Shown here piece after piece: positions 44,150 through 53,856 of a stretch of 64,000 nucleotides of DNA. The stretch covers positions 26,767,956 through 26,831,955 of the forward strand of contig NC_051095.1 of assembly GCF_901709675.1 (NCBI RefSeq), in the 5' to 3' direction. The translations under genes were made by a program, and so were the position numbers. Every line of letters begins with the position of its first letter. Positions within the stretch are counted from its first letter, which is position 1. The notes beneath the pieces were generated by a model, which saw only the letters and a program-made list of their open reading frames with translations, was not told the origin of the DNA and did no database searches. This DNA comes from Syngnathus acus (taxonomy: Eukaryota > Chordata > Actinopteri > Syngnathiformes > Syngnathidae).

Positions 44150-45478
44150 TTCTCGTTTTTCTCCTAAAATTTACTAGGAGCAATAAGTGAGACATAGAAA
44201 TGTACTCATGAGAAAAATTGTGTAATGACTCTACTGTGGTGCAATAAATGAGTTTAATAAAATCTACTGTGGAGAAATAAATATTTAAAGAACTCTCACT
44301 TGTAAATTATCTATCAATGTTTATTGAAAAAATAAGAAAAAAATAATATGAGAAAAAAGGAACTGGCTCATGCATTTATGATACAAACCAGCCTGAAATG
44401 AGAATAGCTTAACCCAGATCGCAAAAAATTGGTGAATCAACATTGAAATATGGTTTGGCTGAAGCATTGAGTCTATGTTGAGACCTATAGTTGAAATTAT
44501 ACAGAAAGCGCAAGGTTGTTGTTAAGGAAATAATATTGATTCAACCATTGAGTAAATCAGAATTTAAATGTACATTTCACATTAGTAATAACGTTTTTAA
44601 AAAACTGCAACAAAAATTAATCTACGAGGAAAAGTTACTAATATGTCTTACATAGTTAGATGAATTTTTAGCTTGTTCAAAATGACATCCATTATTTGCC
44701 CAAATTCATGAAAAACCTAGGACAGAAAACATGTTTAATATTCAAACATTTAATGGATCACAATATTTTCAGTAAATATCACCATCTCTAGTTTTATTAG
44801 TTTATTTTGGCTGTACATTTTTTTAATTCTGGTCAGTATTTGAAATAAAATGTTTAGTTTCACTAATTTTAGTCATCTGAAATGTAGTTTTAGGTAACCA
44901 TGTACTATAAGATTTAAATTGACTAAATACTGTAAGGACATCAGTCCTTTATAGCTGGAAATATTTGACTCTTTGACTCTAAGAACATTAGTCCAATATA
45001 GAACAATGTCATCCATGATGATTCAGGCAAAGTGGTGGTACACAAAGTTTGTCTTGTGTTGGTTTGAGTTGCGTCCAATAGATCGGATGCCCCCTCCACA
45101 CTCATGAGCAAAACGCAGCCAATGCTTAACAGTAACACCAAATCCCTTCTGTAATCAAACTGTGAGCAGCAACTGAAAGACAATTTCCAAAAAAGGAATG
45201 TATGTGTACAAGTTTGATAATTTTGTCATTAAAAACTTCAAATTTGAAAAGCAACAAATGATGACTGAAATGATAAATGGTATCAACAAGATTTCAAAGA
45301 CATCGTTGAAATGCATGTATTGCCATGAACATTTTTATGAAATGTCACAACTAGTGTATTTGTATGATAAACGGGGGAAATGTTAGTTATTGGACGAATG
45401 TTATATAAAAAGAAACACATGCTTGTTGTAACTTCTCAAAGCAAGACAGCAATCTTGCGGCACACACGTTTATCCCCC
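44150..45478. other. Intron 1 sequence, no gene recognised
   Basis: AT-rich sequence with short frames only (44941-45183 and 45198-45386) and no motifs. No repeat family was identified. Confidence 0.4.
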
Positions 45479-45510
45479 CCCCCCCCCCCCCCCACACACA
45501 CACACTCTCT
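45475..45510. repeat. Poly-C followed by (CA)n
   Basis: A C run of about 19 bases is followed by ACACACACAC and CTCTCTCAC. It is a simple-sequence tract. Confidence 0.85.
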
Positions 45511-45949
45511 CACAGTAAGGACACGCACACACAAACATTTCCATATGGTAGGGTATTGTGAGACTTGTAATCGCCTCCTACCAGGTCGAATGTTATCAAA
45601 GGCAGCACAGGGGAAGCGGAACTTCGAAAGACCTTGGAGTGCTGAGAGCTCCACTTTCCCTTGTTGCACAGCAAGTATTGCTGGCTCAGGTTGTATTCTT
45701 GGTCTTCTGTCTCTTTCTGGTGCATGTCTTATTGTTACTTAAAAGAATAACCCTATCAGATAGGTAACTATACGGTTAAGTTAGAGGTGTTCCTTAGGCA
45801 TGTGTTAACTTTACAATCAAATTAATTAAACACTGGTTAAAGTTAACAGAATTTTGAACAACAAGATAAATGTGCCGTTAAAGTTAACAGTTCAATCTTC
45901 TGAAAAACAAAACAAGTTTTGAACAACTGGGCCCTGTTCACCAGTAAAA

Positions 45950-46590
45950 CTTTGGAGGCTCATGAAAGCTCATGAAACTTGGCAAACACATCAGGCCCTG
46001 CAACATAACCATTTTTTTTAATGGACCCCCAGGAAATTTCACCAAAGCAGCCCCCGGTTGTATATTTCACATACATCAATGAAAATCTGGTGTTATATGT
46101 AACAGTCCAAGAATGACACAAAACTCTCTTGGAGCCATATGCTAAACTGCCATTTTTAATTTTCATTCTAATTCGGCCCCATTGTTTGGCCTTTTATAGA
46201 GGTCACATTTTAAAGAGATTCTATCCAATTGTCTCAAAACTGGGTGATTTATCTTAAGATGTTTGAGACTACAAAGAAACGCAAAGCTTTTTATTACGTC
46301 AAATACTGTCGCCAAGGAGACACACTGTTTGTAAAGAAAACTTGTCCTGATTTTGATGATCTGAAGTCTAAATATTTGTGAAAACATATGAAACTTGGCG
46401 CATACCTCATACATCGGTTGAAGGCTTCAACAATATCTATGTAAAATTGGAGGCATATGTGACAGCCCAAGACCTGCAAAATTTCTCTGGAACCCCACTC
46501 AAATTCCATTCCCAACATGCAAGTACCCCAACATGGCAAGGGCTGCAACAGCCCTTTATAGCTGCTCGCAGCTCTAATTTAGTTTATTTT
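45950..46590. repeat. Unclassified interspersed repeat ('repeat X'), copy 2
   Basis: It shares GGTTGTATATTTCACATACA, AGTCCAAGAATGACAC and GAGCCATATGCTAAACT with 38030-38130. It also contains an internal diverged repeat: CATGAAACTTGGC at 45972 and 46388, and a CAGCCCAAGACCTGC block at 46463. The end GCTGCTCGCAGCTCTAATTT may be a terminus. Non-coding. Confidence 0.5.
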
Positions 46591-46942
46591 GGGGGGTTTT
46601 GTTGCTGAAAAGAAGGAAAGATTACAAGAGAAATTAATGTATTTAAAAAAGTGAATAAAATTGCAATTCTCCTACAACTTTCTGCCAAAATGAAAAAGCA
46701 AATGCATTTCAAGAAAGAGAGCACTTGATTTGCTTCAACCCTTTAAAAATCACAGGCTTGATCATGCCCTCAGACCTTGAGTTTGACTCTTGTTATCTAA
46801 TCTAAGATGCGCATTTTATGTATGTACTATAATCTGAGGCTTTTTTTCCTACTTTAAGAGGAGCACATTTGCCAACTGTTCATCACAAATTAATATTTGC
46901 TCCGAGACACATGGAAAAGATTAATGATGTTAACAAACTCAC

Positions 46943-47201
46943 CAAAGAGTGAAAGCACACCACAAATAACCCACACTATCAGAGACATTCCAACGCTGCC
47001 TGAGTGTTTAAGAATTCCTTTTGGTGAAATGAAGATCCCAGCTCCAATGATGGTCCCAACAATGACTGAAATCCCAGAAAGCAATGTCACCTTCTTCCCC
47101 AGTTCCACCTTTTTGTCTTTTACTCCCAGAGGTTCACAGGAAAGCATTTCATGTCCATTTTCATCTGTGTCAATGTATTCTGTGGACGGCCTTCTATTCA
47201 T
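46943..47201 (-). CDS. slc7a11: slc7a11 (xCT cystine/glutamate antiporter), first coding exon
   Basis: The frame starts [16 protein letters not shown] at 47201 and runs 86 codons plus one base to a donor G/GTGAGTTT at 46943/46942. A polar N-terminal tail (about 40 residues) precedes [20 protein letters not shown] (helix 1 with the G-x-G substrate-binding bend), then [17 protein letters not shown] and [12 protein letters not shown] (helix 2 start). Human xCT has the near-identical [19 protein letters not shown]. The split glycine is completed by exon 2 at 29190. The start is the first ATG of the frame and gives a tail of usual length. The transporter supplies cystine for glutathione and exports glutamate. 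Later exons were not found in this window. Confidence 0.88.
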
Positions 47202-47618
47202 CTTTCAATACCAAATATACACTCTCCTTTGGATTAGATTACTGTGACAAACTGAGGTCCACGCCAATGTGCCTTTGTGACAACGCAGTTACAAAACCAC
47301 AAACAAATTCCATTGAGGGTGGGGGTAGTTCTTCCCTCCAGCTCTCTCTCTTTTTTTTTACCCTCCCTCCTTTTGCTGTAAGCGTATTGTTATTCCTACT
47401 AACTTGCTAGTATTTCCCCGTCGGGCCTCTAACACCAGCTCTTTACTTCTTCAGCTTTATTAAAATGTAAACTTCGTCCTTGTGTTCATCCTTACGCTCA
47501 ATCTTGTTTTGCTTCTTGTTTTGTTTTATTGCTCCCTTAACAAACAGTACCCTGGCAGTTAGGTGGAATTGCAAGTAGAGAGGGTAGTTCATGAGAGAAT
47601 TGAAAAAAAAAAGTTTTC
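47202..47618 (-). promoter_or_regulatory. 5' UTR and probable upstream region of slc7a11
   Basis: This is the sequence upstream of the start codon on the minus strand. It contains GA/CT-rich tracts (47330-47370). I see no clear TATA box, nor an amino-acid response element of the TGATGNAAN type. The transcription start cannot be fixed, and a separate 5' UTR exon further right is possible. Confidence 0.35.
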
Positions 47619-47626
47619 TTCTAAGC

Positions 47627-48738
47627 CAGGGGTCGGCAACCCGCGGCTCCAGAGCCGCATACTTTAGCACGCCCCTAGCGGCTCCCTGGAGTTTTTGCAA
47701 AAATGCGTGAAAATGGAAAAATACGTTTTTTGTTGTTGGTGGTGGTTTTTTAAATATGTTTTTTAGATGGTTATCATGACACAAGAATTCTTGTGCTTTA
47801 AAAATGTATGTAGTTGTAAATATATTAAAAATACCGAATTTAGGAATGATGCCAAATAGCAAAGTTGCGTCATAGCCTGCGACACAGCACAGGTGAGTTG
47901 TAAACAAACAGGTGTGTGAGTGATGGGCCATGAATTCAAAAGGCAAAAAGAGAAAGTTTGCTGATGAGAACAAAGGCTTTAAGAAAGAATGGACTGAACT
48001 TTTTGCTTTCATTGCCAATGCTGAAGCATTGCCTGCATGTTTGATTATCAATGAGAAGATGTCAAATAAGAAGAGGAATTTGGAGCGACATTTTCAGCTA
48101 AAGCATGCTAAATTTGCTGCCGTTCACCCAGTTGCAACTGAGAGGAAAGGTGCAATCGCAGTGCTGGTAGAGAAATTTGAGGAACGAAAAAACAGTTTCA
48201 AGAAGTGGATTGCATCTCCAAACTCTACTACAGCTGCAAGTTTTGTTGCAGCCCGGCCGGGCGATAATAAAGCGCGGAAAACCATTAACCGATGGCGAGT
48301 ACATGAAGGATTCATTCATTAAAATATCTACATATCTATGCCTATTTTTGGGCTTCAAAAACAAAACCGAGATCATTCAGACAATTAAAGACATGCCTCT
48401 CCGCACAAACAATATCACCGATCAGCAAATCAAGGACATCAATTCAGCTCCAGCTTTCTCAATTGCCTGTGATGGAAGAGTCGTGTGACGAGACCGATAT
48501 CGAACAGACAGCTCTGCTATGCAGGTACGTGAACTCCAATGGGCCGCAAGAAGGAAATGATCAAATTGATACCACTATTTTTTTTTAAATTATTATAATA
48601 GTAGGCATACAACTTATGTATTGACAGTCTATGTTGCATTATAAAAGGCTTTTAGATTTTGGCGGCTCCAGACAGGTATGTTTTTTGTTTTTTTTGGGCC
48701 AATATGGCTCTTTGAACATTTTGGGTTGCCGAACCCTG
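47627..48738 (+). mobile_element. hAT-type transposon (Charlie-like), internally deleted
   Basis: The start CAGGGGTCGGCAACCCGCGG and end GGGTTGCCGAACCCTG are flanked by perfect octamers TTCTAAGC (47619-47626 and 48739-48746). It keeps the 5' third of a transposase but lacks the catalytic and dimerisation regions. It lies just upstream of slc7a11 exon 1. Confidence 0.92.
47930..48488 (+). pseudogene. hAT transposase N-terminal remnant with broken BED finger
   Basis: The frame from MNSKGKKRKFADENKGFK has WTELFAFIANAEALPACLII, then NLERHFQLKH, the BED-finger region. The second Cys of the C-x-x-C pair is Ile here, while H...H remains. It continues through NSTTAASFVAA. It shifts frame near 48275 to GKPLTDGEYMKDSFIKI, FKNKTEIIQTIKDMPL and QQIKDINSAPAFSIAC, ending at a stop at 48486. 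This is the N-terminal text of vertebrate hAT proteins similar to GTF2IRD2/SPIN-type transposases. The RNase H-like core is deleted. Confidence 0.85.
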
Positions 48739-48939
48739 TTCTAAGCGCTAAAGCCATCTTTGTATAGAATTGTGTTAACTTGGTTGTTCATAGCTGTTGA
48801 GTTAGTTTTCAACAATCTGTGATTTACTTAAACCAGGTCCTAAAGTCAACTTTAGTGTTTAACTGTCATCTCTTCAGATCAATAAATGATGTAACACAAA
48901 GTTAATAAAAGCAGCCTCTCACCTGTGTATTGCCCATTT

Positions 48940-50175
48940 CTACTGTACCTGTGGAGTGGAGTGGTACTTACCGTATTGGCCCGAATATAAGACGGTGTTT
49001 TTGGCATTGAAATAAGACTGAAAAAGTGGGGGTCGTCTTACATTCGGGGTCTAGACATTATACCCATTCACAACACTAGATGGCGCCAGATATCTTTAAA
49101 GCGAATGCTGAACTTAACTCCACAGGCCGAACGAACCCCTGTCACGAAGAATAAAAATAAAAATAGTGGTACCACGAAGAAGAAAAATAAAAAATAGCGG
49201 TAAGAAAGCAAAGAGAAGAAAATAAGACAAGAGATAACAGAAAATGTGAGGACAGTGACACTGAGCACAGTGAGGCAAAGGATGTTTTTGAGGAGTAATG
49301 TTCTGACATGACAGATCTCAACTACTCTCAAGTTTAAACCAGTTTGCATTATTTTATTGCAATGTTTTTCCTTATTCAGACTTGTTTCAAGACTACAGTT
49401 ACAGTTAGACTTCACTTTGGTGGTTAATGCAGTTATTGCAATTTTGTTGTTTGATCACAGTAGATTGGTTTATTTACATTTCAAAAACCAGAAGCCATTC
49501 ATTTACAAATGATTGCACTTTAGTTTACATATTTAAATGTTCAGATATTAAGATGTGATGGACAATTTTTGCATGATTTGAATGAGGCAAAATAACATGC
49601 TTTTTCTCTCGACTATGTTGTTAGAATCATTTGTTTCAGATGTACTGTAATTATTTTCTTAAATTAAATTTGGTGTTCAAAAAGTCTTTTTTCAAACTTG
49701 AGTCTTGAAAAGAGGGGGTCGTCTTCTAATCAGGATCGTCTTATATTCGGGCCAATACGGTACTTAAATCAGCCAATTTGGTTCACGTTATGATGTCAAA
49801 TTTTACACTTAATACTGTATAAATATAAAACATTACTATTCTCTCCAACTATATTATTATATTTGACTGATCAAAAGTTGAATTTACATTTCAATGTACT
49901 GACAGGATCACAATCAGTTTGTATTTGAACAATTCTGAGAACATAAATAGTTGAAATGTGGTGGAGTGGTACTTACTTTCAGCCCTGTGCTCAGATCAGC
50001 CAAATTTAGTTCACGTTAAAATGAAGATGCGTAATTTTACACTTATTGTATGAATACAAAATAAATTACCCTTCAATGATATTCATATTATATTTGATTG
50101 ATCAAAAATCAACTTTAGATTTGAATGTGGTTACAGGATCACAAAACTGTATTTGAACAATCATGAGAACATACT
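48940..50175. repeat. ~200-bp tandem duplication interrupted by a MITE
   Basis: GTGGAGTGGTACTTAC begins the unit at 48955 and again at 49962. The following text (CAGCCAATTTGGTTCACGTT and AGCCAAATTTAGTTCACGTT, then TTTTACACTTA, TTGACTGATCAAAA / TTGATTGATCAAAA, and GAACAATTCTGAGAACAT) is collinear in both units. The first unit is split by the MITE at 48971-49760. A similar AAGTCAACTTTAG block near 48843 may belong to an older unit. Confidence 0.7.
48971..49760. mobile_element. pogo/Tigger-like MITE (GGCCCGAATATAAGAC family), copy 2, 790 bp
   Basis: The ends CCGTATTGGCCCGAATATAA and TATATTCGGGCCAATACGG are both next to TA. It is the uninterrupted relative of 35042-36373. Inner sequences at 49345-49720 match 35953-36330 closely. 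Confidence 0.85.
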
Positions 50176-50488
50176 AAGTACTGTATTTTCAGCACTATAG
50201 GGCGCACTGTATTATAAGGCGCACCTTCATTGAGTGTTTTATTTTAGAAATATTTTCATGTATAGGGTGCACCGGATTAAAAGGCGCATAGAATAGAAGC
50301 TACTGCATCAAACTGGGGTTGACTAGGGTTGTGTTATGCATCCACTAGATAGAGCTGTGCTATAGGGAATGTCAAACAAGTCAATGAGGTATTCAGTCAA
50401 ACTTATATACAGTAAACCTTATATACAATACAAGACATAATACAAAAATTGCACATTAACAACATTGTTCAAATCATAAGGTGCACAT

Positions 50489-50945
50489 CTACATGTCCCC
50501 GTACACAAATCCATAGAATTCTTCCTCTTCCGTGTCCGAATTGAACAGTTGAGCGAATGCGGCATTCATAATGCTCCCTCTCATGATTATCAGTGTCAGT
50601 GTCGTTGCTATTCCCTAGCAGTTCAGTTATTATTCGTGCCTTCGCGAAAACGCGGGACTACAGTTGAGACTGATATGTCAGCCCATGCATCAACAATCCA
50701 CTGGCAGATAGTGGCATAAGTCGCCCGGCGCTGTCTCCCTGTTTTGGTGAATGTGTGTTCGCCTTCTGCCATCCACTGCTCCCACGCAACTCGCATTCTA
50801 GCTTTGAATGCCCTGTTGACACCAATATCAAGCGGCTGGAGTTCTTTAGTTAATCCACCCGGAATGATGGCAACTCCGAATTAGTTTTCTTTAATTGTTT
50901 TTTGACACCATCTGTGATATGAGCGTGCATGGAGTCCTAAATCAT
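50489..50945 (-). pseudogene. pogo/Tigger-like DDE transposase, C-terminal part
   Basis: Minus strand: DSMHAHITDGVKKQLKKTN, a frameshift, then VAIIPGGLTKELQPLDIGVN with RAFKARMRVAWEQWM. This is the hallmark 'GGLT..LQPLD...N..FK' end of the DDE core in pogo/Tigger transposases. It continues TYATICQWIVDAWADIS and stops after EGTNNN. A later frame gives the acidic tail MNAAFAQLFNSDTEEEEF then YGF. The catalytic Asp residues upstream are replaced by the LINE or lost. This fragment is what links the CCGTATTTTTC-ended families of the window to pogo. Confidence 0.85.
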
Positions 50946-50965
50946 ATATAACCATATATAAATCA

Positions 50966-52148
50966 AATCAAATCAATCTTTATTTGCCAACTTTGAGCAT
51001 GCCAAACAAGGAATTTGACTCCGGTACATCTCGACCTCTGTACAACATTTAGGTAGCTAGCAACATTCAGGACATGTGCAAAAATTGACAATTATTCTCA
51101 AACATCCCCTGATCTTAAACTCCCAGGAGGGCAAGGAAAAACTCAAAACTCCTACTAGGGGAAATGTGAAACCTTGAGAATAGACCACAGATGGGAGGGT
51201 CCCTCTTCCAGGATGACCAGGCTGCAATGGTTGCAGAGAGGACACATTGTGCACATAATATGGACAATCCAAAGGTGAACCATCGAGAGCAGGATGTTAT
51301 TGCACAGTAATGACTCTGAGACTCTATGAGTGGGTGAGTTCATCAGAGCAACGGCCTGGGGGAAGAAGCTGTGTCTGTGTCTACTAGTTTTGGCGTACAG
51401 TGCTCTGTAACGCCGTCCAGAGGGGAGCAGTTCGAACAGACTGCAACCTGGGTGAAAAGGGTCTGTAGAGATGTTACTTGCACGTTTCCTAGTCCTGGAC
51501 AGGTAGAAGTCCTGGATAGATGGGAGGTTGGTCCCGATCATCTTTTCTGCAGTCCTAACTCTCCGTTGCAGTCTGTGCTTGTCTTTTTTGGTGGCCAATC
51601 CAAACCAGACAGTGATGGAGGTGCAGAGGATAGACTGGATGATGGCAGTATAGAAGGTCTTCAGCAGGTCCTGTGGCAGGTTGAACTTCCTAAGCTGTCT
51701 CAGAAAGTACAGCCTCTGCCGGGCCTTCTTCCGGACAGAGTCTATGTGGCTGGTCCATTTCAGGTCCCGAGAGATTGTGGATCCCAGGAACTTGAATGTG
51801 TCTGTGGAGAAAATAGTATTACTGTGGATAATGAGGGGATGAAATGGTGAAGGGTCTCTCCTGAAGTCCACTGTCATCTCCACGGTCTTGAGCGGGTTCA
51901 GCTCCAGGTGGTTTTGGCTGCACCAGTGGACCAGCCGCTCCACCTCCTGTCTGTACGCAGTCTCGTCACCGTCCCGGAACAGTCCGATGAGAGTGGTGTC
52001 GTCTGCATACTTCAGGAGCTTCACAGAAGAGTCGCCTGAGGAGCAATTGTTAGTGTAGAGAGAGAAGAGCAGTGGGCAGAGGACGCACCCCTGGGGGGCG
52101 CCAGTATTGGTGGTCCTGGTGTCGGATGAGATGGTCCCCAGCCTCACA
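50966..52148 (-). mobile_element. Rex1-like LINE, 5' truncated
   Basis: It is inserted in the pogo-like element. The sense 3' end has AAAGATTGATTTGATTTG repeats (near 50966-50985). The other border lies between CCCCAGCCTC and the transposon's CCGGATTATAAGG (about 52140-52160). It differs in sequence from the other Rex1/L2 copies. Confidence 0.82.
51155..52140 (-). pseudogene. Rex1-like reverse transcriptase, C-terminal half
   Basis: An open frame with [20 protein letters not shown], active site KYADDTTLIGLFRDGDETAY, HLELNPLKTVEMTVDFRR, TFKFLGSTISRDLKW, KKARQRLYFLRQLRKF and [18 protein letters not shown]. The first catalytic Asp and the endonuclease are lost by 5' truncation. The frame itself is intact, so the insertion is not old. 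Confidence 0.88.
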
Positions 52149-52334
52149 ATAAAGCGCTCCGGATTATAAGGCACACTGTGTTTTTCTGAGTAAATTAAAG
52201 GCTTTTAAGTGCGCCCTATAGTGCGGAAAATACGGTAGTTGAACTGGACAAAAGGACAAAGAGGGACCAACAGACAAGTGTACATAACATAGGATAAGGC
52301 ATTTTACACTAAATGCCTTTTTTCTGATTCGCTG

Positions 52335-52567
52335 TTTAGCGAAAACCTGTTTTTATGATCTGCCCTGGACTCTGTTTGGCTCGACCTTCCGCCTATTCCC
52401 GACCACAAGCTTGCTATGCCCATCTGCGTCGATGACGTACGACACACACTTGCTGACCGGCCCGTCAGCTTGCCTCGTCGTCCTGCTCTGCCGCCATTCC
52501 AGCCTCCTTGTCTCCTTTAAACTTTGTGTGAGCCCGTGTTGCATTTGGTTGTCCTGCCTCGTTCGTG
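52335..52567 (+). repeat. Possible Gypsy LTR 3' fragment
   Basis: The end TGCATTTGGTTGTCCTGCCT then CGTTCGTGACA resembles the terminal part of the solo LTR at 28189-28767 (CTTGGTTGTCC...CCACA) and other TG...CA LTRs here. No partner or duplication was found. Confidence 0.35.
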
Positions 52568-52948
52568 ACAAAACAAAGTTCAAATCATAGATGCTGCTGA
52601 CGCGAAAGAAGTGGAAGAGTGGAGGCTTAGATTAGGTGTGGTTAGAAGTGCTCTTACAGCTCTAAGCCAATCAGCGACAAGGATACAGATCAACATGTTC
52701 CCATTGGTCTCGTCTCGTCTCGTCTACCGGCCAGTAGTGCGCTGTAAAGTCATATGGGCAGACAAAGCCCCGCGCTCCAACTGACACCGCAAAAAGCCGC
52801 AAAACACTGAATATATCCACGAAATTTGTTTTAAAAAACACCCACGATGCACAGACTATATCTGCAACATTTGTTTTCATAAAAACCCACAATGCACCGA
52901 GGCCACAATACGTGAAACGCGAAGTGGCGAGGGATAACTGTACTTACT

Positions 52949-53235
52949 TTCCTAATAATACTGCCCCGGACCGCACTCTCACACGGGCTCTTCATGGGCT
53001 GAGGACCGTCTCCCTGGAGATGACATCCCACTCAGGCCTGGAGGACAACCTGTGGGACAAATGGATGCTGCAGTGGTTTGGCAAATACAAGTGATTGGTG
53101 GGGTCTGTTCTGGTGTCTATCACTGTCACTGTGGGTGTCTTTATGCTTTGCAGATGTTGTATCCCGTGCATATGCTCCCTTTGCAAATGGGTTATAATGG
53201 CTGCTTATGATGTCAATGTTCAGAACCAATCCCGT
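52949..53235 (+). pseudogene. Retroviral Env transmembrane-subunit remnant
   Basis: A short frame (to 53094) has a tryptophan-rich membrane-proximal stretch and a stop. A hydrophobic membrane-spanning segment and a Cys-rich cytoplasmic-side motif follow it beyond the stop. This matches the arrangement at the C-terminus of fish endogenous retrovirus envelope proteins. No gag, pol or LTR is attached. Both flanks (52848-52930 and 53236-53285) are copies of the same AT-rich repeat with ATGCACCGAGGC. It is too short and broken to be functional. Confidence 0.5.
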
Positions 53236-53285
53236 TTGTTTTCATAAAAACCCGCGATGCACCGAGGCTGCAATAGGTGAAGCGC

Positions 53286-53856
53286 TTGTTGGAAAGATTA
53301 GCAGCACCGGACATCCAGCGAGGAGGCCGACCCTTCAGCTGAGTATGGCCATTTAAAGCTCCTTTTTGGATAGGCGGCGGAGATGGTACCCCATACGTGG
53401 ACTTTAGGGGAAATGCAAGTCAAATGAACCCTTACAGTATAATGACGTATGAACAATTCAACTTACATAACGCCTCTCGGAATGTGTCATGTTTGCGTAT
53501 GTTGGTGACCGGTGAAAGAAAATAGACTGACGTGACAGGGCACTTCGGCTGCAGAGAGGCTGCTCATTTTTCTTAAATCAGCCACGGAGAGGTTAATCCT
53601 TGTGATATGTAGACAGAAGTATGTCCATGTAAATTTTGATGCCAATTAGTAGATGTTTTTGTACATTTTATGCGATAGTCTTTACAATAAGTTCTTATAA
53701 GGAAATTGTGATCCCTTCCATGACGTCATCACCCAAGACATGGCGGGGAGGGGTGCGTGGCCCTATTCCTCATTAAAAGTGTGAGTTTTTAAAGGCATTT
53801 GTTGTTTCATTATTTCTCCAAAAGGAATGGATAAAATAGAAAATGCTAACATTTTT
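53286..53856. other. No gene recognised
   Basis: Short frames only. GC content varies, and no motif, repeat end or splice context is evident. Confidence 0.4.

Larger units (their letters stand above)
50181..52235 (-). mobile_element. pogo/Tigger-like transposon hosting a LINE
   Basis: The ends CTGTATTTTCAGCACTATAG and CTATAGTGCGGAAAATACGG are next to TA on both sides. It carries the 3' part of a pogo transposase (50489-50945, minus strand). The 3' half of the sense strand is near 50181. A LINE is inserted at 50966-52148. Confidence 0.85.

Noticed and set aside
43599-44195. 198-codon minus-strand frame
   Set aside because: It is a product of the GC-rich 192-bp duplication with proline/alanine-rich low-complexity text.
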